Assembly (NCBI GenBank): GCA_001599715.1
Contig: BCHU01000004.1
Coordinates: 434,001 to 498,000 of the forward strand
Reading direction: 5' to 3'
Length of the DNA stretch: 64,000 nt
Source: Phaeotremella fagi
Taxonomy: Eukaryota; Basidiomycota; Tremellomycetes; Tremellales; Phaeotremellaceae
Within the stretch, counting starts at the first letter, position 1. The number at the start of each line of letters is the position of its first letter. Under the pieces are notes generated by a model, which worked only from the letters and a program-made list of their open reading frames with translations, was not told the DNA's origin and searched no databases. This document shows positions 1 to 10,870 of this stretch, one piece after another. The position numbers and the translations under genes were made by a program.

Positions 1-539
1 TTATTAATTGATACTTTCATAGTCTTAGATTTACAGCTAGCTGTATTCTACAGGTCCTACCTATATCTCACAGGTGCTGTACTCTACATACTTAACAGGT
101 ATGCCAAAAGAATCATGGGAGTTTATTAAGAAGAAACAAAATGAAAAATATAAAGAACCAGAATCGAAACTGGGCTATGGTTTATGAAACATTGATTCTG
201 AAGATTTAATTGTCAAAGTAAGACATTCATTAAAGTCAAAGACACGTGGACTGTCAATGTGTACTATAAGGTGGGTCACAGATGAAGATGTTTAAGATAA
301 AGACTAGCGAAGTTTGGTGGACAGCTAGGGAACATAGTTTTCAAGGATCTAGTAGGCTATGAAGCAGATAGAAATGTCACAGAATAGATAATGTATATCC
401 ATTATGGAAAGGCGATAAAAGCAACTAATCAGTAAAATTGATCCTGGCAAGAAATGAACGATTTCATACCTTTGCAATATCTGACTGAGTTCATCAGAGG
501 CGAGATGATAAGTAAAAGTGGTGTTATGAGAAGAAAGAA

Positions 540-609
<70 letters not shown>

Positions 610-1584
610 TATCAATAATAGAAAAGCAATAGAAGAACAATAATCTGAAAGAATAGATGTGAAAAAGAAAACATATACTGGGTGGAAAATAGTATCAGCT
701 AAATATAATTGACTACAATATGGATAAAACATATGTGTATGATTAAGTGAAGATTAAGACCTTCAATTCTGAATTCCAAAGTTTAGATGAAAAGAAATAC
801 ATGCAGCAAGAACATGGCGCGATTGCGCTCAAATATTTCACCAATAGCCAGAATTTCACTATCTGAGCAGAAGTTTCATCAGCTCTGGCGGTATCAATTT
901 AACAGAAGGAAAAAAGAATCATGTTACGCTAATTGGACAATAATTTCGTGTCACATATTCTTTATAGACTATCTGGGACTTGCACGCCATCAAGTTAGTT
1001 CTTCTTTGTATGACAGTGTGGAGAAAACCATCTGTTGGAAACGTCATGACGCCTTTAACATTCCTGGAAACATGGTTTTATCATTAATGGAAGTCATTTA
1101 TGGAGTGGAAACAGACAGCCACCAGTGTGAAACATTACCGCATGTCTGAAGTCTCGTAGACTGAGTTGATCACACCTGACAGAGGTAAGCAGAGACGTGT
1201 CCGACTAATAAGGCTTACTGAGCTTGAGAGTACCTCGTAGACTTGTGAAGTTGGTCAACTGATATAAGACATAGATGAATAACCTAGAAGGATCAGGTAG
1301 TTTGAGGTTGGTGAACTGATTAATTGATCCTTCAAGAAAAAAAAACAGAAGACAGAAAGATCCAAATAATTCGGTTTGATATATTTTGTCTGACAATCAT
1401 ATGATTAATGATTGAAAAATCAATGATGGATCAATCAATGGATGGATAGTTAATGACTGTTTGACCATTGAGAATTTTTTATGTATTCAAAGTCTTGTTT
1501 AGTCCTTTTTCTGGTATGTGGGTTACAACCTGGCTATAGCACAATTCCTTCTTGGTTTTTGAATATGATCGAAAACAAACCAAT
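1..1584. other. Gene-poor region, probably decayed repeat
   Basis: No convincing gene is seen. The open frames here are short and have no recognisable domain. It is AT-rich and lies directly upstream of a copia pol relic. Around 265-350 the plus strand, read across frames and stops, faintly resembles the start of a copia reverse transcriptase (an RWV-like then FKIK-like stretch), but this is too weak to call. It also contains the AAT microsatellite listed separately. Confidence 0.5.
542..607. repeat. AAT trinucleotide microsatellite, about 22 copies
   Basis: An uninterrupted run of AAT units, about 66 bp. It is outside any supported gene. The poly-leucine open frame it produces on the minus strand is an artefact of the repeat. 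Copy number is likely variable between strains. Confidence 0.97.
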
Positions 1585-2224
1585 TAAGTACTTATTTGTC
1601 CGAGAACATGTTATAAACTCTTTACTTGAATGATTTGATCTTACAAACTGTAATCCTGCAAAGACTGCAACAGTTTTAAGCCAGTCGCTCGAACCTCTAC
1701 CTTACCTTCAATGCTTGAGCCCATCTTATACATTTCGTCCTGATCTATCTTATTCTGTGGTACTATTATTTTTCTTTGTTCCTAATGATGATCATACCTT
1801 GGCGTAACATTTACTTCAATATATTCTATCAAAGGCGCTGAAAAAATCGGAACTGACGCCATCAATTCAGATTGCTATTGGCTCATAAGGCCAATTGGAG
1901 CGGACGTTTTCGAATGAGACTGTTTTGGAAAAGTCGAAGACAACCAGCTATTGCCTTTTGACTGCTGTCGAAGCTAAAAACAAATTTGGCTTAAACTGTC
2001 TGTAAACGATTTCGTATTAAAAGTTCGACTAAGCCTATCAATATTCTCCAAAAGACAATGCTGATAATATAACTAACTCTATTTGGAGGTTCACCAGGAA
2101 AGATAGATCTAAACATATCAATTTTAGACATCACCTCTTAGGTGAAAACGTTGAAGATCGACATATCAACCTATCCCACTATCCTTCTGGTGGCGATTTA
2201 CTCGATTCACTCACTAAATCCTGA
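1585..2224 (+). mobile_element. Degenerate Ty1/copia retrotransposon pol relic (RT end and RNase H)
   Basis: Reading the plus strand across frames gives the ordered landmarks of copia-type Pol. About 1605-1665 resembles the end of the reverse transcriptase (INSLLE then TNCNPAKT). About 1736-1757 gives RPDLSYSV, followed by a DDH block. About 1930-1950 gives FWKSRRQPAIAF, the usual start of the RNase H strand. About 2060-2224 gives ADNITNS, then RSKHINFR, then a DLLDSLTKS ending, the classic copia C-terminus (normally ..LADILTK). The landmarks are interrupted by stops (for example the TGA just after QPAIAF) and by frame changes, so the copy is dead. No LTR could be identified. The only open segment is the last one, to the TGA at 2222-2224. 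Confidence 0.82.
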
Positions 2225-3852
2225 TCTAGAGAGCTTTTTGCTGAGATTGAGACTTTATTGGTCTTATTTACAGAAAGATTAGATTATGCAAGTGTGTGTA
2301 AAAATGTGGTTTCTCTGAAAGTCAAGCAAGAGGTGTTTCCCCTTCTTGTTTACTTATTCACTAAGTCAGTTACCTGTACTTTTATTTTCTTCTTCACACA
2401 CGCTGGAAAAATCGCGCTCTATGATGGTGGTGCAGGTCCGGGGTTGGAGCTGGATGGTTTGGGTCCATGCTGTATAACATTCTCGCTACTGCATCATTTA
2501 CCTGAAGAGGTGTTTCTGGATTGCAGACCAATAGCGTGCTTTAGGAAGCACCAGTTATCGATCACTAAGAGCTGCTGGTAGTGTCAACCGGTGTCTGAAC
2601 ATGAACTCAAGCGAGATATGTAGATCAAAAGATTTCATTCTACGTGAATCTCCTCGAAAGCAGAGCAAATCCAACAATGTCAATCGATGTTGGTTTTACT
2701 TCTGAGATTTGGTCGTTGTGAAGTCTGAAATATGATGACGCGGACGCTCGGGTTCGAAGTCCCGTCGAATGCTTCAACAGGAATGAATCGTGTGAGAGTG
2801 TGGATTGCCATAGTCTCAGATTTTTCTTTCGCGATGTACTACTACTCGTTCGAAGAGACTTCATTCACTTACGCCAAAAAATTGTTTCAACTGGTGGTAC
2901 GAACCGATTCCAGCAGCATTTCACTCTAAGATGGTTTTCTTTCTACCCCTAGCCTGTTCGTTTATAAAGTCTCCTTACTTAATGAGATAGCATCCGGAAA
3001 CAGTCGAAATCAAAGAACATCTTTTCGCTGATTTTGTTTTAAGGTTGTGTTGCCCCGTGGTTTGTTTGGTACAATTTTCACAATTCCACCAGCAAATTTG
3101 GAAAAAGTTCATGGATAAATGAAGCTTTTCAACTCGGTTGCTATCAACAATGCTTTTGGTAAGTTTAATTCTGCAAGATGATAATTCAGTAAGTTTCCGT
3201 CTTATAATCAGCATCCTTGTATGGCTGATTTGACTGAAACATAGCGTGTAGACAAATATTGAACGATATTTATGTTAGCCTGGGGGGATAGAAATCAGTA
3301 ACATTCCTATCGATTATATCTCATTCTTAGAGTACTTCTTGACAAGGAGCCTCTCACTGATGATCACAAAAGCAAGCTAGTATACATGCAAGTTAATATG
3401 TATGACGACAAAATTGTGGGTGGTCGATAAGTGGCATTTGTGGCTCTGCCAAAAGAGTTTCACATTGCTTTCAACCTTTCGAATCTTTCACGAATACTCA
3501 TACATCTTATCAAACTTCAACTTCAACTATCACTATTGACACAAACGCAATGGAAAAACAAAAGCAGTAAAAAGATGGGTTAGATTTACGATAGAAAGAA
3601 TCAAACAGTACGAAATGAGATGAGAAGATGATATATATCTATAGGAAGAAAAAGAGGAAGAAAGTCGTTGCAATCGTTACAGTATTTAACAAGCAAGAAA
3701 CACACACAAGATTCAGTGAAGGATGGTGAAAACGCCAAAAAAAAGGAAGTGAAGTATCAAGATAAACGAAAACATTAACCCAGGAGAGAAACACGCAGAG
3801 AAAGTCGAAGCAAATGCCAACCGAAATAACGACCAAAAACGACAATCAGAGA
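2225..3852. other. Intergenic region between copia relic and CDC24 3' end
   Basis: No supported gene. The short open frames on both strands have no domain. The last 300 bases before CDC24 are A-rich on the plus strand, as expected for the T-rich 3' untranslated region of a minus-strand gene. The relic's LTR may lie here, but no repeat partner is visible. Confidence 0.5.
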
Positions 3853-6800
3853 CTAGACAGCGACAAGATGAACGTGACTTGAGCCACTTTCGCGAGTCTC
3901 CCCAAACATGGTTTGAATGTCTGCGTCGCACTTGACAGCAACTTGATCACCATCAGAATCAAGCCATCTGATTCTAACAGCTTCATGACTTCGACCAGTG
4001 CAAAGTCTAATTTTTTTCAAGACTCTCTCGTACAGTAGTTGATAGTTGGTGTCATGAGTTACACCGATAACGAAATGATCCTAAAAGACATCAAGTCAGG
4101 TATCATTCAGGAAAGAAAATACAACAAACTCACATTTCCGTACTGCACTTTAACCAAAACATTCAATCCAGTTCCGTCATCCTCGCTATTTTGCCTCGAC
4201 GGTCCTCGAAGTCCTCTGGAATCATGAGGGGGTACAGTTCCGTAAGGAGTGGCGGGGCTTTGACTCGAGGTTTCTGATGTTTCCGTGGATTGACTTTCAG
4301 AGCTGGATCGTTTTCCATAACCGCTACCGCTCATCCTCTTGTTGAAGTTGGCTGTACCACCAACCAAGGTAGATGAACTGCTTGTACCTAGAATGTTGGT
4401 TGGATGAGAGAACATGGTAGGTGATGGAACTTCCTCAATGGTTGGACTTCCCCAAGTCGATTGATTTGGCATTGCGGGAGCTACAGGTCGTGGTAATTGA
4501 TAGACGTTCGGCGAAGAAGCGCTGCGAGATCGAAGGGGTGGAGCGTGAGCATAAGGATGAGACGACGCAACACCATGAGAAGGAGCTCTGATCATCCCAC
4601 GACCTTGACCAAATCGACCGTAGGTCACAGTCAAATCCTCAGCCGTTGATTCATCATTCTCGTCTTCATCCATATCTATAGATTGACCAAGACGGGAGTG
4701 AGATAACTGTCTGGCACTCCGAGGTCCATTACCAAATGACGCCTCGGATGTCATTGATAAGGCAGACATATTTGAAGATAATCTAGGAAGAGGAGGTGGA
4801 ACTGGAGATGAATACTGTTGATTTCGCCACTGAGCCATACTGGGCCCAGACTGGTCTTCCGTCATAGCACGAGCTCTGAATTCTGCTTGTCGATCCGGTG
4901 GCATTGTTTGTTGACTTAAAACCCTTCGTCCAGTTGATGGATTGGCAGTTTCGTAAGCAGAATTCAAATTTGGAGTTTCTCGTCCACTTCGTGTTCCCGA
5001 TTCTCCATCGTCTTCATCATCGTACACCGAATACCCGTTTTGATGAGGAAGAGGGGGTGGGAAATTGAAAGGTGGTTGCTCCGTTGCTGGTGTATGCGGA
5101 ACAAACATGGACGCAGGTGAAACCGGTTGAGAATGTCGGTCGTTTCGGTACCGTTCAGCTCTCTGCTGCTCTTGAAGTCGTCTTTCTATTTTTGATAATT
5201 CCATGACCTTATCCGCCCATTTCTTCATGACTTCCTCAGTCTTCCCAGTCATGATGAAAGAGTCTTCAATCTCCTCATGCACACCTTCTTTATTGCGAGC
5301 AGGAATAGTCCAAACTATTGCTACACGAGCGAGACCTAGAGGATCTGCAAGTCGTTATCAGCAAAAGACCACGGAAAAAAGTCACGGCCTACCTGAGGAA
5401 GCTGGGGGAAGTAAAGTTGCCCTTTGAATATTTGAGACGAATATCCTTCCTTTAAGTGCCAGTGGGTTCTTCAACGGTAGACTCTTGCTGTTTGTTTTGT
5501 CTTTCCGGAGCATACTGGCACTCTTTCCCGATTTTTTCTCTTTTCTTTCCACTTGGACTTCCTTGCAGCAAAGCATCATCTTCTCGAACAAGAATATGTG
5601 ATATTCTCGCGGCTGATCTGCTTTGGTAACAGTGAAATGGTCATCGAGGTAGAGATCACCGAATTTGTCGAGATCGTGACCTTTCCAATTGTCTACTCGT
5701 TCAACCAACTCGCGAACAGTGGCTTGCTTGGCCTTGTGAGCAGTTGTCTCGTTGATTTCATTCGCTATGCGCTTGACAGCGGCGGACCCCTCCTCCAATT
5801 CTGCACGATATGGATAATCGTATTTACGAGTAGCGTTTAAAACGGCCTTTGAAATATGTCAGCCTCATCTCTCCAACCCACTCGCTACACATACATCAAG
5901 TAGGAGACCATATTTCGTGATCCGCTGAATGGGTTTAATCATGAAAGCTTGTAGTTCTCGCTCCGGGTGGAGGCAAGGTCGATCCTCCTCTGGAAGCTCT
6001 TGCCCACGCTGAAGGAAAGTAACGTCAGCGTGCAGTAAATTTCTTGTCTCTAAAAGAAACAACTCACAAGCAGGTTTGGCATTTGTTCGTTAACCAACGT
6101 GATTGCGTCGAGATAGTTTGCACAGTAAGGACCGTATATGGAAAACTCTGATTCTAGTACAACAAAAGGATATCCCCATCGACCTTCAGCCCAAGCTTTA
6201 GTATCATGACCTTTTTCTGTAATGGGTTCGTATTGTGTTTCCAGCTGAATCAAGAATCGTCTCTACAAAGGAGGTCAGTATTAGAACACAAATGGGGAAG
6301 AGGATGCTTACGTGGAAATCTAAGATTTGACTGAGGTTGGAGAACATGAGATGAACCGTGTCAGGTGTAGCTAATTGATATTGAACAAATTCCTTGGAAC
6401 AACGTTGTAAGACTTCCAACTCCTGAACATATGTCCTTTCACTCGAGACAAGCTCCTCAACACTCTTGAAAGCGTTCAAATCAACCGATGCTTCCGACAT
6501 CTGTCGCCTCATATCTCCAGGTGCAGGATAGTCATAGGGAAGTTGAGAATCGATGTGAACACCACCATTCATTGTTGCCGCCATGTGAGAAACTGCCGCC
6601 GCTCCAGATCCTGAACCACCCATAGAAAAAGGCAAGTCATAGGATTGTCGCGAAATCGAGCGTGAATCACCATTAGTTTGATGGCCGTAGTTTGGTGTCG
6701 ATGTGAAAGGTGTTTCTGGAGGTGAAGTGGGGGATAATGCAGACTCTGGAAGACAATCGAGCATTGATTCGACGGTTTGAAGTACTTTCATGAGACCTGT

Positions 6801-7473
6801 AGTATCATCCCTTCCTGTAGTATCGTTACCCCATAGCTCATGAACAGACCATAATTCATCAGACCATCGCCCCTCTCCTTTTCTCTTGACCATCGCCACC
6901 GTAAATTTCGCTATATAAGTTTTACACATCTTTTGATTTTCTGGTCTTTTGGCCCAATCACGTACTCCATCAGGTGACTCATAGAAGTTGGGAAAATCGT
7001 AAGCGATAATCTCGGGTGCTGGTAGATTGGCATAGACTGGTGATCCCTTTTCGGTGAAAGCGGGTATCATAAGATTGTATAGATGACACAAGGAGGAACC
7101 GAGACGCAGAACATGAATGACGTGACTGACAACGTCGAGAGGTTCAGCCCCAGGAGGTTGCTCTAATGATTTGATCAGACATCATACCAGTGAATATTCC
7201 TGGCGATGAACTCACCAAGGAATTGAGCAAAGTCATCCACACAACGTAGCCTTTTGCGTAATGTCGTACAAGTCTGATATAATGATCTAGTAGACGATAA
7301 GGCGGCGGTTTTGAGGGCCAAAGCATTTTGTCTACAGGTTCAGTTGTATTCTACTAAACAAAGACTCACGGATGTGTTGGCATTTGAATGCTCTGTATAT
7401 CTAGGGGTGGAAGAGGAGAATCATTGCCTCGTTGGCTAACTGACCCGACTCTTTTCCTTCCAGCTATCGACAT
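3853..7473 (-). CDS. CDC24: Cdc24-type guanine nucleotide exchange factor for Cdc42
   Basis: Activates the Rho-family GTPase Cdc42 at the cell cortex to set polarity. At least eight exons encode roughly 1,000-1,100 residues. In order: a short N-terminus; a calponin-homology-like region opening with SLYQTCTTLRKRLRCVDDFA, the Cdc24 signature; a Ser/Pro-rich linker; a DH (RhoGEF) domain starting near SVEELVSSERTYVQELEVLQ; a PH domain (about 5.4-5.8 kb); a long low-complexity Ser/Pro region; and a C-terminal PB1 domain (about 3.85-4.09 kb) with the acidic OPCA-like element WLDSDGDQVAVKCDADIQ, which in yeast binds Bem1. Start chosen at 7473 because it opens the first exon, followed by a GTGAGT donor in frame. 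The domain order is the full family architecture, so it looks intact. The PB1 exon is separated by an intron after KVQYGN. Confidence 0.93.
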
Positions 7474-9929
7474 GACTCAACACCTTAAGTAACGATATTT
7501 GTTAAAGAAATAGGTAAATTGTTGATGAGTATTGAATACACAAAGGAGAATTTTGATGACCTTTGAGTAGTTGTCAAAATAAGAGATTGCAGGAGAAGGT
7601 ATTCTGTTGAGAGGAAGGCGTCCTTTGTGCACTAAATGGAGATCATGAGGTTCAATCAAGGCCGATAAAGTGATTCGTGAAAGATAAAAATGACGAAAGT
7701 TTACGTTGGAAGTGAGAGTGAAAGTGAAGAAATAAGTCAGTGATTGATAGACAGAAGAATAACATTGATCGACAGGACAGGAAAAAGGGGATGAGACTTA
7801 CAGCTCGAATAGTGTGGACAGAAGATATACAACGCTCAGGCGTGTGAACGGTTTTGAAAGTTTGTTTCAAGGAAAGCGTCGTCGCGATTTTTGTATGATG
7901 CAAAAGACCGTGTCGTAGTCAGGAGTGACAAGTGCTGGACGAGAAGGGTTGCACTAGACTATAAAAAGATTTAAGTTAGATATGGACAAAGTTAACATTA
8001 AAAAGGATGAATCATGATGAAAGTGGGAAAAGGTGGGAAAGGAAAGGAAAGAAAATGTTGATGGAACTTCTACTAACCTGCACTGATGTTTAGGGGTTTG
8101 ATAGAGAAATGATTTTTGATAGTCGACTATCTTTTTGAACAAGAATATAAATTATGTGGATGAGACAGCGGTATGGATGATATTGATAATAAGATATCGT
8201 CGTTGAGGTTGTGATGGTGGTCGTTGCTGTTGTCAAGATGTTGATTAATTCCAAGTCAAGAATAGGTTTCGTTGACGACGAGAGAATGTCAATGCGTTTA
8301 GGAGTGATCCGTGCGCCTAGGTTATAGGTTGGTTGACCTGGTTATTCTCTTTGTTGTTTCGATAATATATATACTATCGATATGGATATGATATGTTGTG
8401 TTTCTTATCCTATCTCATCAATCTACAGGTCAAACGTCAGTATTAATCAGGAGGATTGAATTATATCCATCATCTAAATCTAACTCACTCAATTCATCAA
8501 ATGTTTGACACCGTCTGATAAAACAATAAACTTTGCTATCACCTCTTTTGAATTTTTGATATTTATTGAAGGATGGTTTAAATTATTATCGATCCTTAGC
8601 TTCCTATAATCTGAGGCCGAAGAAAGGAAACAGGATCAAAAAAAATGTAAACAGAATTCGACCGCCAGTGTCGGAATTTGTTTCGTGATGGATTGGCTCC
8701 CTTTGGGAGAAATGTTGTGCGATTGATCCAATACAGTATCTTCCAGATGTTGCATGAAAAGAGATCCACGAGAAAGCAGGGAAAGTGTATCGAACGAGTA
8801 TGATCAAATGATGTTGATCGAGAGAGCAATGAAGGCTAGTAATGGTTGTTTTTCCAATTTTTTCGATGCCTTGTCTCCCTTTTTTTAAAGAATATTCCCG
8901 ATGAAATGTCTGAATAAACTGCTTTCTTTGAGATTATCGATTGAAATGAAGATTTATTTGAGGAGTTAACGAGCAGAACGAAGTTGAATGAAGGTGAAAC
9001 GCGTTAAACAACTAAGAAGAAAGGCGAAGTTGTTTTTTTCTTCTTGAGTCGCGTTGATGATGTTTGGCGAAATTTGAATGTACCAACCAAAGACCCTGCG
9101 AGAGTAAGATGGAGTACTCGTGGATGGAGTGAATAGAATAGGGATAGTAATGAAGATGATAGAAAAGTGAGAATGAAAAAGAGGTGAAGTGAAAGAAAAG
9201 GATCTGAATAGGATAGATTGTTGAGTTGAACTTGTTTTTAAGTTAAGTTTCTTTTTCTTTGTTTGCCCTGAGGGTTTACGGAGGGTTAACGCGAGAAGAG
9301 AAGGTTTAGTTTGAGCCAGTTACAGTACTGTTATTTATACGTAGGTTGGTGGAGTGTAGATCGTAGATCAGAACAGCAGAAAGCAGAAGAGAGCAGAAGA
9401 GTACAGAAGATATAAGACGATGTACGGCAACCACAACAACAGCAAAGGGTGACAATACAACAGTTGTCGAAACTTATGGTGTTGGTAAAAGCTTTCTTAT
9501 CGCCTTCCCTTCTTACCTTCGCAACTTCTTCTTCTTCTAAGAACAATGGACTATCTTTCGAAATTATTTTTAAACAATAACATATGGATGCTGTCCGTGC
9601 GATAGATGAAACTACTCCTATTTGCAGATCATTTTGAATGCATAGCATTCATTGTAGTCGTTGAGAGTGTTAATTCATCCTTGCACGGGATGCTTCCACT
9701 TTCAAGTTTTCTTATAATGTAGCTGGAAGTAGTGCCTGTCTCAACTCTAGATTCTCTCCTAGACCCATGAGCTTGGAAAGGGAAGGAATGTCCTAAAACT
9801 TCATGAACTGAAATTTTACTTCAGTGAATGTGATAACATTTCGGTACCATACATAAAACTCCCCAACTCCCCACGCTGCAATACGTTCCATTCTTTCCTG
9901 TCCGATCTTCAGTCCTTTTGAAATCAACC
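7474..9929. other. 2.45-kb spacer upstream of CDC24
   Basis: No supported gene. It is the longest gene-free stretch outside the first 4 kb. The part next to CDC24 (7480-8340) is purine-rich on the plus strand, so pyrimidine-rich in the CDC24 sense, which fits a long promoter or 5' leader. Around 9365-9415 there is an imperfect purine-rich AGCAGAAG-type repeat. The open frame at 9331-9648 on the minus strand has no domain and biased low-complexity Cys/Ser content, so it is not called. Confidence 0.5.
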
Positions 9930-10576
9930 TTACATCTCCTCCCATCTAGTCAAATCCATTGGTTTAGCAAGTAAAGGGACAACGAAGGGATCGAAAGTCT
10001 ACAAAGGACGTAAAATTTTGGTGGAATTGGTCCGTTAGCTGGGAGAAATAACAGATGAAAAGGATTTTCTCACCTTCCAGTACTAAAAGGTGGGGAGAAA
10101 GGAGGTAAGGACTGCTTTTGTTCCATTTCACTAGAGGACAAAGGGAATTGGACGTACTGGGTTGTTTAAGTGATATTGTTGGGACGATTCTTGAGCGTAA
10201 CGCTCAACAATGCAGAATTTGGTCTCATCCTAAAGGTCGTTTGAGCATCCAATAGCTTGAAATGATAACGGTGTCTATTTTACTCACTTTAGGATCTTGC
10301 ATGACGTGCCAGTCCAAGGTCTAAGGAACAAGAGTCAGCCAAAACTCTCAAGGACGTTGATTGATCGATGTTGCTAGAAGCTGCAAGATAACTTACTTCT
10401 TTATCTTTTCTGTAGACTTCAGCTGCTTCAATCAATTTACCTTTGATTTGCTCGACAGCTTCCTAATGAGTAAAACATTCGATTCATTCAATATTTAGTC
10501 AACAGGTTCCGAAAATTTGATCGAGAAGCGGACATACAGGTTTGCTTTGAAGATGAACGACGATTGTGTAAACCAT
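9930..10576 (-). CDS. Small ABM-domain (antibiotic biosynthesis monooxygenase-like) protein
   Basis: Six small exons, all joined at codon boundaries (phase 0), give 95 residues, the usual size of a single ABM domain (ferredoxin-like alpha/beta fold; dimeric cofactor-independent oxygenases and relatives). Reading order: MVYTIVVHLQSKP; EAVEQIKGKLIEAAEVYRKD..; TLDWHVMQDPK; DETKFCIVERYAQESSQQYH..; YWK; then a tail starting TFDPFVVPLLAKPMD. The alternation of strand, helix, a Tyr/Glu-rich strand and a short C-terminal strand matches the family. Exon 5 is only 9 nt (10074-10082, YWK) between two 75-nt introns. Because every exon is tiny, the gene is easily missed by ORF finders. The substrate is unknown; no biosynthetic neighbours suggest one. 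Confidence 0.75.
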
Positions 10577-10870
10577 TTTTTGCTAAGATGGAGTTTGCTA
10601 TGAATGTGGTAAGTTGAAGTAAGTGTAAACTGACTGAACAAGGGATGAGCTGAAGATGGAGATAGACTGTAACTTGGTTGTGAATATATCATCATTACAG
10701 TATCCAAGAAATAGGAACCAGCTGACTGACTGACCTGACTGCACTTACCGCCGGTAAAGATCCTTTACTCCCTGACTCGTAAAATTTACTTACTTGCATT
10801 GCAGGTTATACTGTACAGGTTGTTACGTGGTAGTACGCAGTAAAAAGAATACATATCATCATCTTACATA
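10577..10870. other. Spacer between RRP3 3' end and the ABM gene start
   Basis: About 290 bases upstream of the ABM gene and downstream of RRP3, both on the minus strand. It should hold the ABM promoter and the RRP3 3' end. No specific site is recognised. Confidence 0.4.

Noticed and set aside
349..732. 127-residue minus-strand open frame with poly-leucine
   Set aside because: It is the AAT microsatellite read in the reverse frame; no domain, no intron context.
787..1149. 120-residue plus-strand open frame
   Set aside because: No recognisable domain, isolated in relic DNA; likely chance.
2738..2766. tRNA T-arm-like sequence (CGGGTTCGAAGTCCCG)
   Set aside because: The loop is one base too long and no matching acceptor, D arm or A box is found upstream.
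9331..9648. 105-residue Cys/Ser-rich minus-strand open frame
   Set aside because: Low-complexity composition caused by purine-rich repeats; no domain or splice context.
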